9,120 bases of DNA from Burkholderiales bacterium (GCA_016197345.1 JACPVY010000113.1:1-9120), one strand, 5' to 3'. Shown: positions 1 through 5,539, numbered from the stretch's first letter. The notes: generated by a model from the letters alone, not told the origin. Made by a program: numbers and translations.

Positions 1-1041
1 CCTGACGCCTAGCACTTCATCCAAAATCGTGCGCGCCATTGCACGGAAACCGTGACCACTCATTTCATCCTTGCCGATTTCCATGCGTCGCATTGCCGAC
101 AAAATCGCGTTATCGCTCATTGGGCGGCTTTCGCTGCGTGCACTGGGGAATAGATAGCGGCCATGTCCGGTAATTGGGTGCAGTTCACGCAGTAGCGCCA
201 AAGCTTGCGTGCTGAGCGGCACGATATGCGCGGTATCGGTCTTGGTGGCCATATAACGCCATTCCGCCTTGTCAAAATCAATATCCTTCCATTCGGCATT
301 GCGCAATTCGCCGGGGCGCACAAACACCAGCGGCGCTAAACGCAAGGCGCACATCACTTGCGGCGAGCCTTGATAGGCGTCGAAAGCGCGCAGCAGCGGC
401 GCTACCTTGTCCGGTTCGGTCTGTGCTGCAAAGTGCGAAGCTTTCACGGGTGGCAACGCGCCGCGTAAATCAAAGCTAGGATCACGCGCAGCACGCCCCG
501 TAGCGACGGCATAGCGGAAAACCTGACTGCAATTGCTCATCGCACGATGTGCGGTTTCTAGCGCACCACGGTTTTCAATGCGTTGGATAACGCCAAGCAA
601 CTCCGGTGCGGTAATGTCGGCAATCGGGCGACCACCCAGCCAAGGGAAGATATCGCGCTGGAGTCGAGCGATGACGCGATCTGCATGAATCGCTGACCAC
701 GTTGGGACTTGTTTAGCAAACCATTCGCGGGCGACGATTTCAAAGCTGTTCGCGGCACGCTCGACCTTGGCCGTCTTTTGGGCTTTGCGATTTTCGCTAG
801 GGTCGATGCCGTTAGCCAGCATTTTGCGGGCATCATCGCGGCGCTCGCGCGCATCCTTCAAGCTGACTTCGGGATAGCTGCCGAGCGAGAGCAATTTCTC
901 TTTGCCTTCAAACGAATATTTCAAGCGCCAAAGCTTGCTACCGTTGGGATTGATCAGAATGAATAAACCGCGTTCGTCGGAAACTTTGAATGCTTTTTCT
1001 TTGGGTTTGCTATTGCGGATAGAGGTATCGGTAAGTGCCAT
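1..1041 (-). CDS. Tyrosine recombinase/integrase, P4-type with DUF4102 arm-binding domain (partial, 3' end outside window)
   Basis: Site-specific recombinase that would integrate and excise a genomic island or prophage. The frame is open from the ATG at 1041 to the left edge, giving 347 residues without the C-terminus. Residues ~1-95 resemble the DUF4102 N-terminal arm-binding domain (early LTDTSIRNSKP, then SLGSYPEVSLKDARE). Residues ~97-190 are a SAM-like core-binding domain. The catalytic domain follows with Arg in VRPGELR (R242), a Lys in ATKTDTAHIVPLS (K267) and the HGFR box (H330, R333). The nucleophilic Tyr should lie ~50-60 residues further on, outside the window. The start is backed by AAGGA nine bases upstream. 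The gene begins 163 bp from the 3' end of tRNA-fMet and reads away from it, so the element should extend to the left. Family call is firm; which element it belongs to cannot be said. Confidence 0.95.
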   Translation of the reverse strand, partial: MALTDTSIRNSKPKEKAFKVSDERGLFILINPNGSKLWRLKYSFEGKEKLLSLGSYPEVSLKDARERRDDARKMLANGIDPSENRKAQKTAKVERAANSFEIVAREWFAKQVPTWSAIHADRVIARLQRDIFPWLGGRPIADITAPELLGVIQRIENRGALETAHRAMSNCSQVFRYAVATGRAARDPSFDLRGALPPVKASHFAAQTEPDKVAPLLRAFDAYQGSPQVMCALRLAPLVFVRPGELRNAEWKDIDFDKAEWRYMATKTDTAHIVPLSTQALALLRELHPITGHGRYLFPSARSESRPMSDNAILSAMRRMEIGKDEMSGHGFRAMARTILDEVLGVR

Positions 1042-1042
1042 T

Positions 1043-1089
1043 GGGGTATGTCCTTTTCAAATATCCGAGATACCCCGATTGGTACCCCG
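1043..1089. promoter_or_regulatory. Cluster of TACCCC motifs upstream of the integrase gene
   Basis: GGGGTAT at 1043-1049 is inverted relative to ATACCCC at 1070-1076, and TACCCCG occurs twice in direct order at 1071-1077 and 1083-1089. The cluster lies directly before the integrase start codon and covers its ribosome-binding region. Such clusters next to int genes are often integrase arm sites or binding sites of an excisionase/regulator. That role is inference; only the repeats are seen. Confidence 0.4.
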
Positions 1090-1146
1090 TTTAGATGTTG
1101 GTTGCTACAGGACAATGCTAACTCAAGCTGGCAGCGCTACAGAGTG

Positions 1147-1172
1147 AAAAGGCCCGCACGGGGCGGGCCTTT
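1147..1172 (-). terminator. Rho-independent terminator downstream of tRNA-fMet
   Basis: Perfect 10-bp inverted repeat, AAAGGCCCGC at 1148-1157 against GCGGGCCTTT at 1163-1172, with a 5-nt loop. On the minus strand the GC-rich stem ends in TTTT. It lies 32 bp past the tRNA 3' end and upstream of int, so it would stop tRNA transcription from running into the integrase gene. Confidence 0.85.
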
Positions 1173-1203
1173 GGATGCTTCAGGATGACCTAAAACAGAT
1201 ATT

Positions 1204-1280
<77 letters not shown>

Positions 1281-1292
1281 TCTGAGAACGAG

Positions 1293-1320
1293 ACTATAGC
1301 ATGCTTTTCAAAAAACGCAA
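1293..1320 (-). promoter_or_regulatory. Probable sigma70 promoter of tRNA-fMet
   Basis: On the minus strand TTGCGT (1320-1315), a 16-bp spacer and TATAGT (1298-1293) precede the tRNA 5' end by 12 bp. The -10 is good and the -35 partial. The -35 overlaps the distal arm of the neighbouring terminator. Confidence 0.55.
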
Positions 1321-1354
1321 ACTCTTTTTGTTGCGTTGCGAAAAAGAGTTTGCG
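1311..1354 (-). terminator. Rho-independent terminator of the zinc-ribbon gene
   Basis: Perfect 14-bp inverted repeat: CGCAAACTCTTTTT at 1316-1329 and AAAAAGAGTTTGCG at 1341-1354, loop of 11 nt. On the minus strand it begins 3 bp after the stop codon of the 45-aa gene and is followed by a T run. Confidence 0.85.
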
Positions 1355-1357
1355 AGT

Positions 1358-1495
1358 TTATTGCTGCTCCGCTACGGCTTCTTTGATTTTACATTTCTGG
1401 CAGGTGCCAAAATGCCAGAGGCTACTACGTAGGGCGACACCATATTTTTTAGCGCATGGTAAGCAAATCCATGAACTGTTTGCGTTGACCTTCAT
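1358..1495 (-). CDS. Small zinc-ribbon protein, 45 aa, function unknown
   Basis: Short minus-strand gene. The product carries two knuckles, C11-L-P-C14 and C33-Q-K-C36, 18 residues apart, which would bind one zinc ion in the manner of a zinc ribbon. No signal peptide or membrane segment is seen, so it should be cytoplasmic. The reading frame has a stop a few codons upstream, which fixes the ATG at 1495. An AAGGA lies 12 bases before the start, slightly far. A near-perfect terminator hairpin follows the stop by 3 bp, which supports a stand-alone transcript. I do not recognise the family. It could bind nucleic acid, but nothing in the sequence shows this. Confidence 0.7.
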   Translation of the reverse strand: MKVNANSSWICLPCAKKYGVALRSSLWHFGTCQKCKIKEAVAEQQ

Positions 1496-1743
1496 GACCG
1501 TATTCCATCCTTAAGGTTTGGCGAAAATATTGTGTTGCGCTTTGCAAGCAAGGCGCGAAGAAATTATAGAGGAATTAGCGGGAAATTGTTTCTGCAAACC
1601 AATATTTTTTTGTTGCCAGCGTTTTGTTTGCAAAAGTATTGTCACAAAAGCACTTGCATCAACGTGGAAGATGGATTTTTGCTAGCGATATGGGGCGAGA
1701 ATGTGGTTTTGTGATGCGCGAGCAGTGTGAGTTCGCTCGCGCT
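1496..1743. other. Intergenic region, no gene seen
   Basis: Spacer between the zinc-ribbon gene and the DAHL-type gene. A 60-codon plus-strand frame (1532-1714) has no ribosome-binding site or recognisable protein features and was not called. The stretch should carry the promoter of the zinc-ribbon gene, but no clear hexamers are visible. Confidence 0.5.
1716..1742 (-). terminator. Hairpin after the DAHL-type gene, possible weak terminator
   Basis: Perfect 8-bp inverted repeat GCGCGAGC (1716-1723) and GCTCGCGC (1735-1742), one base beyond the stop codon of the minus-strand gene. There is no T run after it on that strand, so it may stabilise the 3' end more than terminate. Confidence 0.45.
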
Positions 1744-2628
1744 TTATGAGGTTTTAGGCCGTCGATCGTTTTGCGGATTGCTCTTCTCTAACAATTGTTG
1801 CTCCAATTGCTGCATGCGACTAAAGGCGGTTTTGGTAATTTCATTGAGTTTGACAATGCGGCGCGCGGTCCAAAATCCGATCACGATGAAAAACAACAGC
1901 ATCGCCGTACCATACACTGCCGCGATATTGCCCCGCTCGGTACTTTCATCTAAATCTGCGTTGCGATTGATGCTGATCTCGGTGCTGAGCGTGTTGAGTT
2001 TTTCCGTGACGCCAAGTTCGTTAATGCGCGCCACTAAAGTGCTGACTCCTAAGCGTTCGCCCAAAATCACATTCACATGGCGCGTCAGCACTTGACCTTT
2101 TTCAAGGATTTTTGGATGCAAACCTTCTAGTTTGCTGGCTAGGCGTTCATTTTGACCTTGTGCGCTGGCGGCAGCCGACTTTTTATCGCTGCCCAATAGC
2201 GAGGTGATTTCTTGCTGCGCGGTGGGCAGGTAGCGCAGCGAATTTCTGAGTATGGCATTGCGGCGCTTAAATTTTTCGACTAATTGTGATTTCTCACGGA
2301 TCATGCGATCCAATTCCTGCCGCGTGCCTTGCGCTTGTTGGCTAGAGTGCCCGAGCAAATCGACCGATAAATTGCTTAATAAATGTGGTAAATGCTTGCT
2401 GCTATTACTGAGGGAATCATAATCCTTGGTTAAGCCGACGTAGGATTTCAAGACTTCCGCTGTCCAATTCGCATCGACTTGTTTTAGATTGTAGATCGAG
2501 CTAAGCATGTGCTCTTGGCGGCCCACGTCCGTGCTCGTGCTTTGCTTATACAAATAGATAAACCCAGCTAATGCCGCCAACATCATCGAAAGCAAGATTC
2601 CTGCTTTGATATAAGTCTGGGCTTTCAT
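1744..2628 (-). CDS. DAHL-type periplasmic sensor-like membrane protein without output domain, 294 aa
   Basis: Two membrane segments are visible, at residues ~8-27 and ~235-254. They enclose an all-helical, presumably periplasmic region of about 205 residues. A pattern around residues 117-134 (VEKFKRRNAILRNSLRYL) is typical of DAHL domains, which are known as sensor regions of histidine kinases and cyclases. After the second membrane helix only ~40 residues remain, a basic stretch and a short Gln/Leu-rich coiled coil (about 270-282). There is no kinase, HAMP, GGDEF or methyl-accepting domain, so it is a sensor module on its own. The start ATG overlaps the stop of the cytochrome c peroxidase gene by ATGA, implying translational coupling and a shared role, perhaps as membrane partner or peroxide/redox sensor. 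That role is inference. Confidence 0.75.
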   Translation of the reverse strand: MKAQTYIKAGILLSMMLAALAGFIYLYKQSTSTDVGRQEHMLSSIYNLKQVDANWTAEVLKSYVGLTKDYDSLSNSSKHLPHLLSNLSVDLLGHSSQQAQGTRQELDRMIREKSQLVEKFKRRNAILRNSLRYLPTAQQEITSLLGSDKKSAAASAQGQNERLASKLEGLHPKILEKGQVLTRHVNVILGERLGVSTLVARINELGVTEKLNTLSTEISINRNADLDESTERGNIAAVYGTAMLLFFIVIGFWTARRIVKLNEITKTAFSRMQQLEQQLLEKSNPQNDRRPKTS

Positions 2629-3623
2629 TTACCGCCCTTTACCATCGCCTCTATGCGTTTGAGTTGCGCAGGATCGGCGGAAAGTGTTTTCAGAAATTTG
2701 ATAATCAACTCTTTGTCTTCGTCTGGCGCACTACGTCCTAACTGATATTTGAACATCGCGTCTAGCGCTTCATGCAAGTTTTTTGCTGTCCCGTCATGAA
2801 AATAGGGGGCGGTATATTCGACATTGCGCAGGCTAGGTACTTTGAAAACAAATTTATCTGCAGCATCATTGGTGACATTGAAGCGGCCAAAATCAGGCTT
2901 GCTAATATTGCCGCGATCTTTGAAATAATTACCTAAGACGCCAAATTGTTGATACATATTGCCACCCACCCCCATGCCTTGATGGCAGGCAACGCAGCCG
3001 TAGGATTTGAATTTTTCATAGCCCTTTTTTTCATCGGCGCTAATGGCGTTATTGTCACCCCGCAGATAACTATCAAAACGTGAAGGCGTGATCAGGCTGC
3101 GTTGGAAAACCGCGAGGGCATCGGTGACGCTCGCTTCCGTCATTCCTTCGCTGTAAATTGCCGCAAAATCGCTACGATAGCTATCATCTTTGCGCAATTT
3201 GACCAGCACATCGGTCCAGTTTGAATTGAAGACGAGGTTGCTTTTAATGATGCGGCCAATCAATTCCTCAAACGAAGGTGAGGCGCCGCTCCAGAGGTGG
3301 GCAATGTTTAAATCGGCATTGAGCACCGAGGGTGAATTGACGACACCGACCACGCCGCCTGTGCCGATAGAGCGTGGACGCGAATCTGCGCCACCATCAG
3401 CCACGATCTTGTGGCAAGACATACAAGAAACATCATTATTTTTCGCAAAGCGCACATCGCCAAACAGGCGGGCACCGAGTGCAACTTTTTTCGGATCTTG
3501 TTTCGTTTCTAGTGGGAGCGGTTTAATCGGTTCCGTCGATTGTGCCATTAACATCGGTGCGGCAAAGAGCGTGCTGCACAACAGAAACAGCGTCGTTTGG
3601 CGTGGCGAACCCAACATTTTCAT
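2625..3623 (-). CDS. Di-haem cytochrome c peroxidase (CcpA/MauG family), periplasmic, 332 aa
   Basis: Reduces hydrogen peroxide to water in the periplasm with electrons from small c-type cytochromes or the quinol pool. Two haem c sites are visible: C67-M-S-C70-H71 in the N-terminal domain and C210-V-A-C213-H214 in the C-terminal domain. The usual family landmarks follow: GVVNSPSVLNADLN and LWSGAS after haem 1, GGNMYQQFG after haem 2, and TAPYFHDGTAKNLHEAL. Length fits the family. The frame extends to 3704, but GGAG six bases before the ATG at 3623 and a clear Sec signal peptide from that point (cleavage near ...PMLMA-Q) decide the start. It is the first gene of a two-gene operon with the DAHL-type protein. 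No FNR or OxyR site could be assigned with confidence. Confidence 0.93.
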   Translation of the reverse strand: MKMLGSPRQTTLFLLCSTLFAAPMLMAQSTEPIKPLPLETKQDPKKVALGARLFGDVRFAKNNDVSCMSCHKIVADGGADSRPRSIGTGGVVGVVNSPSVLNADLNIAHLWSGASPSFEELIGRIIKSNLVFNSNWTDVLVKLRKDDSYRSDFAAIYSEGMTEASVTDALAVFQRSLITPSRFDSYLRGDNNAISADEKKGYEKFKSYGCVACHQGMGVGGNMYQQFGVLGNYFKDRGNISKPDFGRFNVTNDAADKFVFKVPSLRNVEYTAPYFHDGTAKNLHEALDAMFKYQLGRSAPDEDKELIIKFLKTLSADPAQLKRIEAMVKGGK

Positions 3624-3844
3624 TCGAAACTCCATGTGTGGCCATGGCAAGAGGGCATGACCGAATGCAAAAGACATGGCCACTGCGCAACAAGCGCGTC
3701 GCACTAGCCAAGCTATTTGATGGTAAACGATTTTTCTGCGCTCGCTAGCGCAATCATGGATTTTTCTGGCAAAACATCCGCATTAAGCAGCGAAATTCGC
3801 CAATTTCTGCGATTGTTGGGTGGACGGTGAGATGGGGCGGTAGG
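3624..3844. other. Upstream region of the peroxidase operon
   Basis: No gene is seen. The stretch should contain the peroxidase promoter on the minus strand and ends at the T run of the first repeated RNA unit. A small GCGCT/AGCGC inverted repeat lies near 3738-3751. No convincing -35/-10 pair was found. Confidence 0.4.
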
Positions 3845-3912
3845 AAAAAAAGTAGGGTTGTCCCAGATTACCAGTGGCAACCGACGCCATCAGTAAGACC
3901 AAGACAACCCTA
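3845..3912 (-). terminator. Intrinsic terminator of RNA unit 1
   Basis: A 10-bp outer stem, TAGGGTTGTC (3853-3862) with GACAACCCTA (3903-3912), encloses a second helix: TTACCA (3868-3873) with the CAGTAA at 3891-3896, and TGGC with GCCA. On the minus strand the stem is followed by seven T's (3851-3845). The inner helix gains two tandem G-U pairs only when read from the minus strand. Confidence 0.8.
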
Positions 3913-3916
3913 ACAA

Positions 3917-3952
3917 CATCTTGTTGCTGGAATCAACAAGATGACCGGAACC
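3917..3952 (-). repeat. Invariant 36-nt hairpin block, copy 1
   Basis: Stem CATCTTGTTG (3917-3926) with CAACAAGATG (3934-3943) and a 7-nt loop, then ACCGGAACC on the plus strand. It is identical to copy 2 for 40 nt (to 3956). It sits just 5' of the terminator in the minus-strand RNA. Confidence 0.9.
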
Positions 3953-4097
3953 GTGGTGCGCTAGCAAGGTAGCCAGCGCGATATCGAATTTCTTCAAGAC
4001 CTTTAGCAAACTTTGTTCAACGTCGTTTTCGTTTGCATGGAAGACATTGTAGGGGGCATGCAGATTGAAAAAAAGTAGCAATTTGGCATTTTCTTGT

Positions 4098-4131
4098 GCG
4101 ATACAGTGCGCTGCAACATAAACTGTATCGC
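4098..4131 (-). other. Perfect 10-bp hairpin inside RNA unit 1
   Basis: GCGATACAGT (4098-4107) pairs with ACTGTATCGC (4122-4131) across a 14-nt loop. The equivalent place in unit 2 has ACAGTG (4733-4738) facing CACTGT (4751-4756) with a 12-nt loop, so the fold persists in shorter form while the sequence differs. Confidence 0.6.
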
Positions 4132-4206
4132 TTCGATTCACCCGCCACTGTTCACACTGTGCCGTGAAAAATTTCCGTTTGGAAATCTGTTTTTTGAAAA
4201 ATCAAA

Positions 4207-4493
4207 AACGCAAAAATTTTATGCGCATCAGTTTATAAATTACCAAACTGTTCGCTCTAAAAAAGCGAACAGTAAGATGCAATAGTGTTTATTTCTGCGC
4301 TACTAAGGGTTTCTTAAGCGCTGCAATAGGCGACGCAATTCAGAAAAAATTTGGTGCAATGCGACAAATTGCGGAATGGCGGCGTCGATTGTGGTGGATT
4401 TGCTGCAAAACTGCGTGTGATTGTTGACTTGCGAAGGGAGGGGGGGCAAACAGGGGCTGGGTTTGCGGTGGTGCTGGCGGGGGCTAGGCGCTT
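4207..4493. other. Spacer between RNA units 1 and 2
   Basis: No gene is seen. It holds a perfect 9-bp inverted repeat, CTGTTCGCT (4248-4256) and AGCGAACAG (4264-4272), and a G-rich stretch on the plus strand (runs at 4436-4438, 4440-4446, 4453-4456, 4459-4461) that could form a G-quadruplex. A promoter for unit 1 should lie at its left end. A plus-strand frame beginning with TTG at 4351 runs into unit 2 and was not called. Confidence 0.5.
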
Positions 4494-4563
4494 AAAAAAA
4501 AGGGTTGTCCATTTTTTCAGTGCCTACAGACTAGCCGTAAGAAATGAAAAAATAAGACAACCC
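4494..4563 (-). terminator. Intrinsic terminator of RNA unit 2
   Basis: GGGTTGTC (4502-4509) pairs with GACAACCC (4556-4563), then ATTTTTTCA (4511-4519) with TGAAAAAAT (4545-4553), separated by a small 1/2-nt internal loop. Eight T's follow on the minus strand (4501-4494). Confidence 0.85.
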
Positions 4564-4569
4564 ATAAAA

Positions 4570-4605
4570 CATCTTGTTGCTGGAATCAACAAGATGACCG
4601 GAACC
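4570..4605 (-). repeat. Invariant 36-nt hairpin block, copy 2
   Basis: Stem CATCTTGTTG (4570-4579) with CAACAAGATG (4587-4596), then ACCGGAACC. Identical to copy 1, and identity continues through GTGG to 4609. Confidence 0.9.
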
Positions 4606-4835
4606 GTGGCACATCTCGTGGTACTTCTTTGACTTGCGCTGCTTTCTTTTTGTTACTCGTCAGTGGATGGAAGACAGTGTACGCGTCATGCGAAATGAAA
4701 AATAGAGGCAATTCGCCCTTTTCTTTTGCATGACAGTGGTTGCCTATATGCACTGTTCCGGTCGAAAAATGGGGCAACTGTGCTGCAAAAATATGGTTAT
4801 GTTTCTCTTTTGAAATCTGTGATGGAAAAAGTCAA

Positions 4836-5154
4836 TATCTCAGATAATTTATTGCAGGTCAGCTCGCTATAAATTGGAGCTGTTATGGTGAATATGAAAA
4901 ACAGTTTGGGCGAATGTGCAAGGAAATGGGCTTGCTTGGCACGAAAAAGAAACTCACGGCAATGGAAAATCGCATTCAGGCTGCTTGCTTGGATAAAAAA
5001 TCTCGGAGAAGTTTCCGCTGTTGCGCAAAAAAATGGCAGGTTTTGGGAAATTTGTACTGGACTGAATGACAACTAAATTTAAATCATCTGTCATGCGATA
5101 CATTTATGCTGCGTAGCAAGGCAGGATGTTTGTGAGGGAATTACTGCATTAGGC
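4836..5154. other. Spacer between RNA units 2 and 3
   Basis: Mostly unexplained sequence. It contains a 6-bp inverted repeat CAGCTC/GAGCTG at 4860-4882 and one small plus-strand frame with a plausible ribosome-binding site (listed separately). It shows no obvious similarity to the other spacer beyond a TATAAATT-like patch near the hairpin. Confidence 0.4.
4885..5076 (+). CDS. Possible small basic protein, 63 aa, unknown
   Basis: Plus-strand frame in the spacer between RNA units 2 and 3, opposite to the proposed RNAs. The ATG is preceded by GGAG at five bases, a proper ribosome-binding site. That GGAG lies in the right arm of the CAGCTC/GAGCTG hairpin (4860-4882), so translation could be masked by RNA structure. 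The product is Lys/Arg- and Trp-rich, with three Cys (residues 11, 17 and 58), and has no signal peptide or recognisable domain. No equivalent is found in the other spacer. It may be a chance frame; only the ribosome-binding site and position favour it. Confidence 0.25.
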   Translation: MVNMKNSLGECARKWACLARKRNSRQWKIAFRLLAWIKNLGEVSAVAQKNGRFWEICTGLNDN

Positions 5155-5223
5155 AAAAAAAATTGGGTTGTTTATTTTTTCATCGCCTGCGGTTGCAAGG
5201 AATGAAAAAATAAAACAACCCAA
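5155..5223 (-). terminator. Intrinsic terminator of RNA unit 3
   Basis: A 21-bp stem with one bulge: TTGGGTTGTT (5163-5172) with AACAACCCAA (5214-5223), and TATTTTTTCAT (5173-5183) with ATGAAAAAATA (5202-5212), bulge at 5213. The apical part adds CUUGC/GCAGG on the minus strand. Eight T's follow (5162-5155). Confidence 0.88.
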
Positions 5224-5227
5224 AAAA

Positions 5228-5263
5228 CATCTTGCTGCTGGAATCAACAAGATGACCGGAACC
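5228..5263 (-). repeat. Invariant 36-nt hairpin block, copy 3
   Basis: Stem CATCTTGCTG (5228-5237) with CAACAAGATG (5245-5254). There is one change from copies 1 and 2, at 5235. It is a C/A mismatch on the plus strand but a U-G pair on the minus strand, so the minus-strand hairpin keeps ten pairs. Confidence 0.9.
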
Positions 5264-5539
5264 TGTTGAGCTTGGCTCAAGACCATCGAAGGCAATTCGC
5301 CTCCTACACTGCCGTTTTTTTTTGCTTCGTGTCGTCAGTGCATGGAAGACAGTGTAGGCGTGTTTGATGCAGAAAAAAAGACAGAAGTTCGTGCCCCGAC
5401 TGTCGTCCCCGCACAGTGTCAAAGTGTCCGCCCTGTTTCGCATAGAAAGCCTGCCCACTGTGCTGCAAAATGCAGGGTGATTTTTCTCAAAGGCAATCTG
5501 TGCTGCTATTTTTGGCAAAGCCTTGCAAAATGATGCAGA

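Larger units (their letters stand above)
3845..4206 (-). ncRNA. Structured RNA unit 1 of a three-copy tandem family (putative sRNA)
   Basis: First of three diverged copies of the same arrangement. Read on the minus strand from about 4206: a TTGATTTTTC...CAGATTTCC block, ACAGTG motifs at 4155 and 4146, a perfect 10-bp hairpin GCGATACAGT/ACTGTATCGC (4098-4131), a TGTCTTCCATGC segment near 4034, the invariant GGTTCCGG-hairpin block (3952-3917) and a terminator hairpin (3912-3853) followed by U's. The mature 5' end is unknown, since no clear promoter was found. The open frame across it (3890-4141) has no ribosome-binding site, and its differences from unit 2 are spread evenly over codon positions, so I regard it as non-coding. 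No Rfam family is recognised. Confidence 0.6.
4494..4835 (-). ncRNA. Structured RNA unit 2 of the tandem family (putative sRNA)
   Basis: Second copy, with the same order of elements on the minus strand: TTGACTTTTTCC with CAGATTTC (near 4835-4811), GCAGCACAGT (near 4776), an ACAGTG/CACTGT hairpin (4756-4733), a GGCGAATTGCC segment (4717-4707), ACTGTCTTCC (near 4678), the invariant hairpin block (4605-4570) and the terminator. From about 4665 to 4763 it aligns with unit 1 without a gap at roughly 70% identity by hand count. The differences ignore codon phase (about 9, 11 and 10 at positions 1, 2 and 3), which argues against a protein. Transcript start and function are unknown. Confidence 0.6.
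5155..5520 (-). ncRNA. Structured RNA unit 3 of the tandem family (putative sRNA)
   Basis: Third and most diverged copy. On the minus strand it has CAGATTGCC (near 5499), GCAGCACAGTG (near 5460), an ACAGTG at 5413-5418, CTACACTGTCTTCCATGCA (5358-5340), the invariant block (5263-5228) and the longest terminator stem. GGCGAATTGCC is present but lies between the TGTCTTCCAT segment and the invariant block (5301-5291), not before it as in unit 2, so parts have been rearranged. An open frame of 112 codons crosses it (5180-5518), but it ends inside the terminator stem and does not align with the frame of unit 2 across the invariant block. Non-coding is the better reading. Confidence 0.6.

Noticed and set aside
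1532..1714. Plus-strand frame of 60 codons in the gap before the DAHL-type gene
   Set aside because: No ribosome-binding site, no similarity recognised and no neighbour in the same orientation.
3624..3704. Longer N-terminus of the cytochrome c peroxidase, starting at 3704
   Set aside because: The extra residues put a non-signal segment before a clear Sec signal, and the GGAG ribosome-binding site fits the ATG at 3623.
3890..4141. Minus-strand frame of 83 codons resembling frames in units 2 and 3 (shared LFF..H..Y.VFH pattern)
   Set aside because: In the 99-nt gapless alignment of units 1 and 2, differences fall about equally on the three codon positions (9, 11, 10). There is no ribosome-binding site, and frames differ between copies at the invariant hairpin.
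4248..4272. LexA-type SOS box (CTGT...ACAG)
   Set aside because: The spacing between CTGT and ACAG is 17 nt, not the 8 nt of the LexA site.
5180..5518. Minus-strand frame of 112 codons over RNA unit 3
   Set aside because: It ends inside the terminator stem, has no recognisable domain or ribosome-binding site, and is not matched by an equal frame in unit 2.
3845..5520. CRISPR array or transposon copies
   Set aside because: Repeats are ~650 bp apart and long, with no spacer-like regularity. There is no transposase, no terminal inverted repeats and no target duplication seen.
5341..5533. Plus-strand peptide beginning MEDSVGV, with similar 12-13-residue peptides in units 1 and 2
   Set aside because: No ribosome-binding site, unequal lengths (13, 12 and 63 residues); the likeness follows from the nucleotide repeat.
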